This document shows positions 34,302-44,043 of a stretch of 64,000 nucleotides of DNA, piece by piece; within the stretch, counting starts at the first letter, position 1; each line of letters begins with the position of its first letter. The translations under genes were made by a program, and so were the position numbers. A model generated the notes under the pieces. It ran no database searches, was not told the DNA's origin, and was given only the letters and a program-made list of their open reading frames with translations. The DNA is taken from contig NZ_CP099489.1 of assembly GCF_023923225.1 (NCBI RefSeq), forward strand, positions 1,922,001 through 1,986,000. The letters run 5' to 3'. This DNA is from Ornithinimicrobium faecis. GTDB lineage: Bacteria > Actinomycetota > Actinomycetes > Actinomycetales > Dermatophilaceae.

Positions 34302-35000
34302 ATGCGCGTTGCAGTGATCGGTGCCGGCAGCGTCGGCCGCTCCATCAGCCGGGAGCTCATCCACAACGGCCACGACGTCCTGATCATCGACAAGGAGGCG
34401 ACGGAGGCCAAGACCTCGATGGTGCCCGCCGCCGACTGGATCATCGGTGACGCCTGCGAGATCAGCACGCTGACCACGGCGCAGCTGGAGAGTTATGACC
34501 ACGTCGTGTGCGCGACCGGGGACGACAAGGTCAACCTGGTGGTCTCGTTTCTGGCGCGCACCGAGTTCGCCGTGCCCCGCACCGTCGCCCGGGTCAACAA
34601 CCCCCGCAACGAGTGGCTGTTCAGCGACACCTGGGGCGTCGATGTGGCCGTCTCCACGCCCCGCCTGATGACCGCCCTGGTCGAGGAGGCGGTCTCGGTC
34701 GGTGAGATCGTGCGGCTCTTTGAGTTCCAGCACGGCGAGGCGCACATGGTCGAGCTGACCCTGCCCGAGACCAGCCCCCACGTGGGCACCCGCGTCGGCG
34801 ACGTCCCGCTGCCGCCCGACACCTCACTGCTGACGATCCTGCGCGACGGTCGGCCGATCTCGCCGAGCCCGGACGAGGCGATCGAGGCCGGTGACGAGAT
34901 CCTGTTCATCTGCCCGCCCGAGGCCGAGCACCAGTTGGCGATGACGCTCAACCCGGAGAGTCGCACCCGCGCCCAGCGCGACGACGAGGACGAGGCCTGA
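34302..35000 (+). CDS. ceoC: TrkA-type RCK potassium-uptake regulator (CeoC-like)
   Basis: 232-residue second RCK protein. It contains RVAVIGAGSVGRSISRELIHNGHDVLIIDK (Rossmann glycine motif), GDACEISTLTTAQLESYDHVVCATGDDKVNL, and a TrkA-C domain (VGTRVGDVPLPPDTSLLTILRDGRPISPSPDEAIEAGDEILFI). The ATG at 34302 is preferred because AGGAG at 34288-34292 is nine nt upstream. A GTG at 34296 is possible but too close. No TrkH/KtrB channel gene is nearby; the divergent KimA-like permease is the only K+-transport candidate in the window. Confidence 0.9.
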   Translation: MRVAVIGAGSVGRSISRELIHNGHDVLIIDKEATEAKTSMVPAADWIIGDACEISTLTTAQLESYDHVVCATGDDKVNLVVSFLARTEFAVPRTVARVNNPRNEWLFSDTWGVDVAVSTPRLMTALVEEAVSVGEIVRLFEFQHGEAHMVELTLPETSPHVGTRVGDVPLPPDTSLLTILRDGRPISPSPDEAIEAGDEILFICPPEAEHQLAMTLNPESRTRAQRDDEDEA

Positions 35001-35048
35001 CCCAAAAATCCGAGCGCACTGTCGGTGCTGCGTGTCACTGTGTTGAGC

Positions 35049-36425
35049 ATGACCTCCAGGCAGCAGCTCGACCAGCTCATCGACCGTCTCCGTCGTGACG
35101 TGCACGGCGTCGTCATCACCGCCACAGACCCGGACTATGCCGAGGCCCGGCTGGTCGAGGCCAGGCCCGGGGGTGCAACTCCCCTGGCGATCGTGCGCGC
35201 CCGGGACACCGCTGACGTGCAGGCGGTGGTCAACGCCGCGCGAGAGTCGGGGGTGGTCCTGGCCGTCCGCGGGGGCGGACACAGCGCGGCCGGGCACGGC
35301 ACCGTCGATGACGGGTTGGTGCTCGACACCTCGGGTCTGAAGGGCCTGGACATCGACGTGGAGGCCCGCACCGTCCGGGCCGGGGCCGGGCTCACGGCGG
35401 GGGAGTGTGTCCGGGCCACGAGCGAGCACGGCCTGGCCACCGGCTTCGGCGACACGGCGGCCGTCGGGATCTCCGGCATCACGCTGGGCGGCGGCATGGG
35501 TCTGCTCAGCCGCCGCTATGGCATGACGATCGACGCCCTGCTCGCCGCAGAGGTGGTCACCGCGGACGGTCAGGTCCGAGAGGTCGACGCCGAGCACGAG
35601 CCCGACCTGTTCTGGGCCCTGCGCGGCGGCGGTGGCAACTTCGGCGTGGTCACCGCGATGACCTTCCGTCTCGACGACGTCGGCGAGACCACCGGGGGTG
35701 TGCTCGTGCTGCCCGCGACACCGGAGGTCCTCACCGGCTTCCTGGCAGCTGCCGAGGAGGCGCCGCGCGAGGTGACCACGATCGTGACGATCATGCCCTG
35801 CCCGCCGGTGCCCTTCGTGGCGGCGGAGCACCACGGCACACCGGTCCTGTTCACCACGCTGGTCCATGTCGGGCCGGCTGAGGCAGCGCACGAGGTGCTC
35901 GCTCCCTTCCGCGCCCTCGCGCCACCGCTGGCCGACCTGATCCGCACTGCCCCGTATGCCGACCTGCTGGCCTGGGAGGAGATCCCCAGTCTCCCGTTCG
36001 TCTCCCGGAGCAACTTCTTTGAGCAGCTGGGGCAGGAGCCCGCCGGCGAGCTCATCGACGCCGTGGGTGCCGGGCCCGGCCCGATGCGGTTGATCCAGTT
36101 GCGCGTGCTGGGGGGAGCGGTGGGTGACGTGGCCGAGGGCGCGACTGCCTTCGGCTTCCGGGACCGCAGGATCGTCAGCTACCTGGCGTGCATGGCGCAC
36201 GACCCCGCGGGACTCGACGAAGCCACCACCTGGGCCGATCGCGCCCTGGACCTGCTCGACGACGGCGACCGTGCGGCATACGTCAACTTCGTCGGAGACG
36301 GGCCGGTGGGCGCGCAGGACTGCTATCCGCCAGCCACCTGGGAGCGCCTGCGCGAGGTCAAAGCTGCTCACGACCCGGGCAACCTGTTCCGCCACAACCA
36401 CACCATCCCTCCCGCGGCCTCGTGA
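35049..36425 (+). CDS. FAD-binding oxidoreductase (berberine-bridge-enzyme type)
   Basis: 458-residue PCMH-fold FAD oxidase. The FAD domain includes LAVRGGGHSAAGHGTVDDGLVLD, where the His is the usual covalent 8-alpha-His site, then GLATGFGDTAAVGISGITLGGGMG and NFGVVTAMTFRL. The C-terminal BBE segment ends YPPATWERLREVKAAHDPGNLFRHNHTIPP. The second (Cys) covalent site is not evident; the region reads AAVGISGITLGGGMGLLSRRYG. The substrate is probably a sugar or small aromatic, unproven. The ATG at 35049 follows ceoC by 48 bp. Confidence 0.87.
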   Translation: MTSRQQLDQLIDRLRRDVHGVVITATDPDYAEARLVEARPGGATPLAIVRARDTADVQAVVNAARESGVVLAVRGGGHSAAGHGTVDDGLVLDTSGLKGLDIDVEARTVRAGAGLTAGECVRATSEHGLATGFGDTAAVGISGITLGGGMGLLSRRYGMTIDALLAAEVVTADGQVREVDAEHEPDLFWALRGGGGNFGVVTAMTFRLDDVGETTGGVLVLPATPEVLTGFLAAAEEAPREVTTIVTIMPCPPVPFVAAEHHGTPVLFTTLVHVGPAEAAHEVLAPFRALAPPLADLIRTAPYADLLAWEEIPSLPFVSRSNFFEQLGQEPAGELIDAVGAGPGPMRLIQLRVLGGAVGDVAEGATAFGFRDRRIVSYLACMAHDPAGLDEATTWADRALDLLDDGDRAAYVNFVGDGPVGAQDCYPPATWERLREVKAAHDPGNLFRHNHTIPPAAS

Positions 36426-36450
36426 GCACGGCTCGCCCGCACGTCAGGGG

Positions 36451-36469
36451 TTAGGCGAGCCTTCCGTAG
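36451..36469 (+). promoter_or_regulatory. Weak IdeR/DtxR-like box upstream of acn
   Basis: TTAGGCGAGCCTTCCGTAG shares about 13 of 19 positions with the DtxR/IdeR iron-box consensus, ~95 bp upstream of the aconitase start. Tentative. Confidence 0.3.
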
Positions 36470-36524
36470 ACGTGGGTCTCACGGTGCGCAAGACTGCGAG
36501 GTAGGAGAAGCGCCTGTGATAGAG

Positions 36525-36544
36525 TTATCTTGACGTCAAGATAA
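36525..36544 (+). promoter_or_regulatory. 20-bp perfect palindromic operator upstream of acn
   Basis: TTATCTTGACGTCAAGATAA is a perfect palindrome 17 bp before the GTG start, just after a -10-like TAGAGT (36520-36525). A repressor bound here would block initiation. It resembles MarR/GntR-type sites. It does not look to me like the known AcnR site of Corynebacterium. The regulator is unassigned. Confidence 0.75.
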
Positions 36545-36561
36545 ATCGGAGAGGAGTCGGC

Positions 36562-39384
<2,823 letters not shown>

Positions 39385-39400
39385 GACGCACATCGCAGTC

Positions 39401-39434
39401 GCGGCCCCGCACCAGTTCGCTGGTGCGGGGCCGC
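39401..39434 (+). terminator. acn terminator, 15-bp perfect stem with TTCG loop
   Basis: GCGGCCCCGCACCAG and its exact complement are joined by a TTCG tetraloop, 16 bp after the acn stop. It also faces the convergent MmcQ gene and may serve both. Confidence 0.88.
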
Positions 39435-39448
39435 GTCGTCGGGTGGCT

Positions 39449-39868
39449 CTATCGCGACGTGCGCCCGTCGGCCCACGCCTGCGCTCGGCTGCGTGATGCG
39501 CGAGAGAGCCAGGCCGCCTGGACCAGTTCGATGATCTCGCTGCGGGTGGTCTCCTGCAGACGGCTGGCGCGGACGAGGACCGACGGGTGCCCGTCGAAGT
39601 GGCTCGTGGTGAAGAAGGGGCTCTCCTCGTCCTGCACGAGAGCCTGCTTCTCGTCCTCGTCGGTGACCCAGATGACGATGACGTCCTCGAGCCGTTCGCC
39701 GGTCTCGGTGTCGACCGCATCCGGCCGGGGGTTGCGGAAGAAGACGAACGACTTCCCGCCCACCTGATAGACGGGGTTGTCCTGCGTGCCCTCCTCGACA
39801 GTCACGTGCGGCATGCTCCGGGCAGCCTCGTGGACGTCTGCTACCCGTGCCGGCCTGTCCTGGGACAT
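39449..39868 (-). CDS. MmcQ/YjbR-family protein
   Basis: 139-residue YjbR-like fold. It contains VADVHEAARSMPHVTVEEGTQDNPVYQVGGKSFVFFRNPRPD, WVTDEDEKQALVQDEESPFFTTSHFDGHPSVLVRASRL, and a final helix with AWLSRASRSRAQAWADG. Homologues are small proteins of unclear, possibly DNA-binding, function. Its start is 45 bp downstream (in transcription) of the DUF4143 gene stop, so co-transcription is possible. Confidence 0.83.
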   Translation of the reverse strand: MSQDRPARVADVHEAARSMPHVTVEEGTQDNPVYQVGGKSFVFFRNPRPDAVDTETGERLEDVIVIWVTDEDEKQALVQDEESPFFTTSHFDGHPSVLVRASRLQETTRSEIIELVQAAWLSRASRSRAQAWADGRTSR

Positions 39869-39913
39869 GAGTCCAGAATACGGACCGACCGTGGTCCAGG
39901 AGGCACGCGATCC

Positions 39914-41161
39914 TCAGCGGCCGAGGAGTGCCAGTGGGACAACGGCCACCCCGTCTCTGCGCCGGTAGGCGCGATCGCCAGTTGTCAGAACTATGGTGTC
40001 GACCAGGTCGTCTCCCAACTTGTCCCGGAGCCAGAGGAGGTGGCGGACATCGGAGTCGTCGATGGCTCGCGACCACTTGACCTCGATGGCAAGCACCTGA
40101 CCCTCCGGGCCGTCGACGACCAGATCGATCTCGCGGTCGCCGGGCCGCGTGCGCAGGTGGCCCACCCGGGACTGGCACCGGTCAGCCGCGACGCGCACTG
40201 ACAGGGTTGCCAGGGATTCGAAGAGCGCTCCCATCAAGGCGCGACCCCTGCCGGCCTGCAGCGAGACAGCGCTCTGTCCCAAGAGGCGTGCTGCTAGCGC
40301 TGGATCCACGAGTTGGTGCTTGGGGGAGACCTGGAGTGGCGCGAACGGGTTCGCTGACGGGCTCCACCCAGGGACGGGGTCGAGCACGAAGATGCGAGTC
40401 AGATGGTCTCGGTAGGTGATGGTCGTCGTCTTGGCTGGTTGGGACCCGTCACCGGCCGTTGTGGCATCCAGGATCTTGGAGTAGGCGGTGGTGGTGGATG
40501 AGGCGGCTGCGTAGGCAGTGAGCCATCGGCGCACGGTTTCGGTGCGGCGCACCCGCAGGCCACTCTCGTCAAGGTCTCGGTCAATGACCGCTGCGATGTA
40601 GGAGTCCAGGAGGTCCCGGTGCAGGCCAGCAGCGGCCCCGCGGATCCCGGGAAATCCACTCTCCACAATCTGTTCGACGTAGTCAGCGGCGCGGACTTCC
40701 GTGCTGCCAGTCACCTCGGAGACTCCGCCCAGGAGTGCTGCGAGACTCACCGTCGGTGTGGTGAGGCCACGTTCGAACAGGGCCATGGGCCGCATCCTGC
40801 GGGTCAGTATCCGCCCCGCTCCCGAATGCGTGTCGACACCGGGGCGGGGGCTGGCGCTGCCGGTCAGCAGGACCGCGCCCGGTGGTGCTCCGGCATCGAC
40901 CCAGCGACGCACGACATCCCAACTGGAGGGATATCGCTGCCACTCGTCCAGAAGAACCGGCCCGGGTGCGTCGCGGACGGAGGTCGGATCGGCCTGGAAC
41001 GACTGCAGATCGGCCGGGTCGTCCAAGAAGTACGTGGTGTGGGCACGGCGCCGTGCCGTGCCCGTCTTGCCGACGCCCTTTGCGCCCTCGAGGGCGATCG
41101 CCGGGGCCAGTGGCAGCAGTCGATCCAGCTCGTCGTCGACGCTCCTGCGCTGATATGTCAC
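39914..41161 (-). CDS. AAA_14/DUF4143 ATPase
   Basis: 415-residue P-loop ATPase of the orphan AAA_14-DUF4143 group. Walker A is ALEGAKGVGKTGTA, Walker B GPVLLDEWQRYP, sensor LLTGSASPRPG. The C-terminal DUF4143 domain has a PD-(D/E)xK-like nuclease signature (RPGDREIDLVVDGPEGQVLAIEVKWSRA: D, E-x-K). Role unknown; often seen as defence- or mobile-associated. The GTG at 41161 is preceded by TAGCGT with a six-nt gap, suggesting a leaderless transcript, and by three iterons at 41168-41230. Confidence 0.88.
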   Translation of the reverse strand: MTYQRRSVDDELDRLLPLAPAIALEGAKGVGKTGTARRRAHTTYFLDDPADLQSFQADPTSVRDAPGPVLLDEWQRYPSSWDVVRRWVDAGAPPGAVLLTGSASPRPGVDTHSGAGRILTRRMRPMALFERGLTTPTVSLAALLGGVSEVTGSTEVRAADYVEQIVESGFPGIRGAAAGLHRDLLDSYIAAVIDRDLDESGLRVRRTETVRRWLTAYAAASSTTTAYSKILDATTAGDGSQPAKTTTITYRDHLTRIFVLDPVPGWSPSANPFAPLQVSPKHQLVDPALAARLLGQSAVSLQAGRGRALMGALFESLATLSVRVAADRCQSRVGHLRTRPGDREIDLVVDGPEGQVLAIEVKWSRAIDDSDVRHLLWLRDKLGDDLVDTIVLTTGDRAYRRRDGVAVVPLALLGR

Positions 41162-41167
41162 GCCCCT

Positions 41168-41230
41168 ACGCTACCGTTGGTCGAGGTCATACGCTACCTT
41201 TGGTGCGTCGCTAACACTACCTTTTGTCGC
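41168..41230 (-). promoter_or_regulatory. Three 23-bp-period iterons at the DUF4143 promoter
   Basis: Read on the minus strand, CAAAAGGTAG, CCAAAGGTAG and CCAACGGTAG recur every 23 bp. The last two continue as CGTA and the final TAGCGT sits six nt before the GTG start. The arrangement suggests cooperative operator sites overlapping the -10, possibly for autoregulation. Confidence 0.65.
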
Positions 41231-41278
41231 ATTCTCCCTGGCGCCCCTGTGCCGGGAATGGGCGGAGGCATGCTGCTG

Positions 41279-41303
41279 TTAGTATGATTGAATCATCAAC
41301 TAA
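41279..41303 (+). promoter_or_regulatory. MarR-like operator upstream of the VOC gene
   Basis: A 13-bp palindrome ATGATTGAATCAT (41284-41296) is flanked by TTAGT and ACTAA, giving a near-symmetric 25-bp site just before the GGAGG ribosome-binding site. A MarR-type regulator is plausible, but none is encoded adjacently. Confidence 0.6.
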
Positions 41304-41319
41304 AGCGGAGGATGCTGTC

Positions 41320-42213
41320 ATGACCACGACGCCCGAACTGATCACCCCCAAGGATCTGCTGGCTGCCGACACCTCGATGGGCGCCGTGACCCTGGACGTC
41401 GCCGACCTCGACGTGATGACGGCCTACTACCGCGACGCGATCGCGCTGCAGGTGCTCTCCAGCGAGGGGTCGCAGGTCACCCTCGGGCGGGGGACCGAGC
41501 CGGTCGTCATCCTGCGGCACAGCCCCGAGCTCAAGGCCGCCACCCCCGGTCAGGCTGGCCTGTTCCACACGGCCATCCTGTATGACACCCAGGAGGCACT
41601 GGCCGCCACCGTGGCCACCGCCGCGCAGTATCCCGGTGTCCGCTTCGTGGGCTCCAGCGACCACCTGGTCAGCCAGGCGTTCTACTTCGATGACCCCGAG
41701 GGCAACGGCATCGAGCTCTACTGGGACCGCGACCGCACGCAGTGGAGCTGGACGCACGGTCAGGTCGAGATGTCCACGCTCTATCTCGACCCCAACCAGT
41801 TCCTGCGCGAGCACCTGACCGAGCAGGGTCTGGCCGACCCGACCGCGCTGGGTGGTGCCGTCGTGGGGCACGTCCACCTGTCCGTCGGCGACGTGGCCAC
41901 GGCCCAGGAGTTCTATGTCCACCGGCTCGGCTTCGAGACGACGGCCAGTGTTGGCAACCAGGCGTTGTTCGTCAGCGCTGGCAAGTATCACCACCACATG
42001 GCGATGAACGTGTGGAACTCGCGCGGTGCCGGTCCGCGTCAGCGCACCCTGGGTCTGGGGCAGGTCGACATCGTCGTGCCGACCGCTGACGAGGTCGGTG
42101 CACTGACCGAGCGGATGAAGCACTTCGGTCTGCAGACCCGCGACGACGGCCGGACCGTGTCCTTCGACGACCCGTGGGCCAACCTGATCAACGTCCGCTC
42201 GGCCGACGCCTGA
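41320..42213 (+). CDS. VOC-family (glyoxalase/dioxygenase-like) protein
   Basis: 297-residue protein with two vicinal-oxygen-chelate modules, similar in layout to CatE/YfiE-type catechol 2,3-dioxygenase-like proteins. Module 1 (about 17-135) has GAVTLDVADLDVMTAYYRDA, GLFHTAILYDT, FYFDDPEGNGIELYWDRD. Module 2 (about 175-290) has GHVHLSVGDVATAQEFYVHRLGF and NVWNSRGAGPRQRTLGLGQVD. Metal ligands of module 1 look degenerate (Val at the first His position). The ATG at 41320 has GGAGG eight nt upstream. Likely inducible through the operator at 41279. Confidence 0.85.
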   Translation: MTTTPELITPKDLLAADTSMGAVTLDVADLDVMTAYYRDAIALQVLSSEGSQVTLGRGTEPVVILRHSPELKAATPGQAGLFHTAILYDTQEALAATVATAAQYPGVRFVGSSDHLVSQAFYFDDPEGNGIELYWDRDRTQWSWTHGQVEMSTLYLDPNQFLREHLTEQGLADPTALGGAVVGHVHLSVGDVATAQEFYVHRLGFETTASVGNQALFVSAGKYHHHMAMNVWNSRGAGPRQRTLGLGQVDIVVPTADEVGALTERMKHFGLQTRDDGRTVSFDDPWANLINVRSADA

Positions 42214-42281
42214 GCTGCCGGGTCATCTGCCCAGAGCGAAACCCGATGCGCGGGGGTCAGTTGCGGCGTTAGCGTCTTTCT

Positions 42282-42638
42282 ATGGGCAACGTCGTCAGGT
42301 TGGACCGCAGGCAACCGCGCCGACCGGGCGCGGCTGCCCCGGGCCGGGCCGCCCCCGCCGTGACACCGTTGTGGCGGGAGGCCCTGGGCCGTCAGCTGCG
42401 CGGTGAGCGCGAGTTCCGCGGCGAGCGCATCGCGGACGTTGCCGGGCGGGCTGGCCTCTCGCCGCAATATCTCTCCGAGCTCGAGCGCGGCAAGAAGGAC
42501 CCGTCCTCGGAGATGCTCGAGGCTCTCGCCGGTGCGTTGGACCTCGCGGTGGTTGACCTGACCCGGCGGACCAGCACGCAATTGATGGCGGTGGCGCCGG
42601 CGCAGCGGGGGAGCGGGCAGGTCCTGCTGGCCGCCTGA
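42282..42638 (+). CDS. XRE-family regulator, ClgR/PopR-like
   Basis: 118-residue DNA-binding protein. A basic N-terminal arm is followed by an HTH_XRE domain (about 30-95): ALGRQLRGEREFRGERIADVAGRAGLSPQYLSELERGKKDPSSEMLEALAGAL. The SPQYLSELERGKKDPSSE helix closely resembles ClgR/PopR activators of clp genes. It faces the two-gene clpP operon tail-to-tail, supporting that role. Direct control of this clpP pair is an inference. Confidence 0.8.
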   Translation: MGNVVRLDRRQPRRPGAAAPGRAAPAVTPLWREALGRQLRGEREFRGERIADVAGRAGLSPQYLSELERGKKDPSSEMLEALAGALDLAVVDLTRRTSTQLMAVAPAQRGSGQVLLAA

Positions 42639-42705
42639 CCGGCCCTTTCACGCACGCAGACAGCTCCGCTCACGCTGACGGCTCGGCTCACGCCCACAGC
42701 GCCGC

Positions 42706-43314
42706 CTATGCAGACAGAGCCGTCACGTCGCGCGCGGCGAGCACCTGGTCGACCACGCCATAATCCACAGCGGCCTGCGCGGTGAGGATGAGGTCGCGGT
42801 CGGTGTCACGGCGCACCTGATCGGCGCTGTGACCGGTGTGCAGCCCCAGGATCTCCTCCTGCATCCGGCGCACCCGCTCGATCTCGTCGGCCTCCAGGAT
42901 CAGATCCGGCACCGTGCCCCGCCCCTCGGCCGCCGGCGCGTGGATCACCACTCGGCCGTGGGGGAGGATCGAGCGGTGGCCGAGTGCGCCACCAGCCAAC
43001 AGGACGGCCGAGCTGGCGACCACCTGGCCGACGCACGTGGTGTCGACCCGTGGCCGGACGAACTGCATCGCGTCATAGATCGCCAGGGTTGCGGGTATGG
43101 AGCCACCAACCGAGTTCAGATAGAGCGCGATGGGGGCGTCCGGGTTGTCGTTCTCCAGGTGCAGGAGCTGGGCGATGACGGCATTGGCCACGCCCTCGTC
43201 GACGGCGGTGCCCAGATAGACGATGCGGTCGGCGAGCAACCGGCTGTAGATGTCGAGGGTGCGCTCCCCGCGCGGGCTCTGTGTCGTGACGTAGGGAATG
43301 GAGTAAGTGCTCAT
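42706..43314 (-). CDS. clpP: ClpP-family subunit with Ala at the nucleophile position
   Basis: 202-residue ClpP paralogue. Fold signatures are intact: YLNSVGGSIPATLAIYDAMQ, LPHGRVVIHAPAAEGRGT, and DTDRDLILTAQAAVDYGVVD. The segment equivalent to GQAASMGA reads GQVVASSA. Alignment puts Ala100 at the catalytic Ser, with Ser101 and Ser102 just after. His125 and Asp174 are present. It may be inactive alone, or use a shifted Ser, and probably forms a mixed 14-mer with its operon partner. Its start overlaps the partner's stop by four bp. Confidence 0.88.
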   Translation of the reverse strand: MSTYSIPYVTTQSPRGERTLDIYSRLLADRIVYLGTAVDEGVANAVIAQLLHLENDNPDAPIALYLNSVGGSIPATLAIYDAMQFVRPRVDTTCVGQVVASSAVLLAGGALGHRSILPHGRVVIHAPAAEGRGTVPDLILEADEIERVRRMQEEILGLHTGHSADQVRRDTDRDLILTAQAAVDYGVVDQVLAARDVTALSA

Positions 43315-43931
43315 CGGGTGCTCCCCAGGCCGATCGGGGAGGTGTGCTCCGGCAGCACATCGGACAGGTTCTCAACGATCGCGTCGATGAAGCCATAGTC
43401 GAGCGCCTCGGGGGCCGAGAACCACCGGTCGCGCCGGGAGTCCTCCTCCACCTGCTCCACCGCCTGGCCGGTGTCCTCAGCGATGCAGCCCAGCACGGTG
43501 TCGCGGGTGTGCCGCAGGTCGTCGGCCTGGATCGCGATGTCCATGGCCGTGCCACCGATGCCGGCCGAGCCCTGGTGCAGCAGCACCTTGGCGTGTGGCA
43601 TCGCGAAGCGCTTGCCCCGGGTCCCCGCGGAGAGCAGGAACTGTCCTGCGCTGTAGGCCATCCCGAGGTCGACGGTGACCACGTCATTGGGGATCATCCG
43701 CATGCAGTCGCGGATGGCCAGCATCCCGGGCACCGAGCCGCCGACCGAGTTGATCAGCAGCCGGATGTCCGCCCGCGGGTCGGCGTCTGCCAGCAGCAGG
43801 AGGGCCGTGCACAGGCGATTGCTGTTGCGCTCCTCGAGCGCCTCGCCCAGCACCAACGTGCGGCGGTCAAAGAGTTGTCGGTGGATCTCGTGGTCCAGCC
43901 CGTGTGCGGGGTCAGCGGTCTCGGTGCTCAT
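43311..43931 (-). CDS. clpP: ATP-dependent Clp protease proteolytic subunit (canonical triad)
   Basis: 206-residue ClpP serine peptidase that degrades unfolded proteins with ClpX/ClpC ATPases. The triad is complete: Ser94 in GMAYSAGQFLLSAG, His119 in MPHAKVLLHQGSAG, Asp168 in SRRDRWFSAPEALDYGFID. The ATG at 43931 gives MSTETADPAHG; the longer open frame upstream overlaps the divergent decarboxylase start region. First gene of a two-gene operon with the degenerate ClpP, like clpP3-clpP4 pairs of Streptomyces. Confidence 0.92.
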   Translation of the reverse strand: MSTETADPAHGLDHEIHRQLFDRRTLVLGEALEERNSNRLCTALLLLADADPRADIRLLINSVGGSVPGMLAIRDCMRMIPNDVVTVDLGMAYSAGQFLLSAGTRGKRFAMPHAKVLLHQGSAGIGGTAMDIAIQADDLRHTRDTVLGCIAEDTGQAVEQVEEDSRRDRWFSAPEALDYGFIDAIVENLSDVLPEHTSPIGLGSTR

Positions 43932-44043
43932 GGCTCCAGCCTGCGTCGCCTCGGCCAGCACCGGAAGGCCACGCTGCTGTGAGCAGCGCAGCCGGCGACA
44001 GATCCGGCGCGGGGTCCCTGCTGGGTCGCCGTAGCATCGGCAC

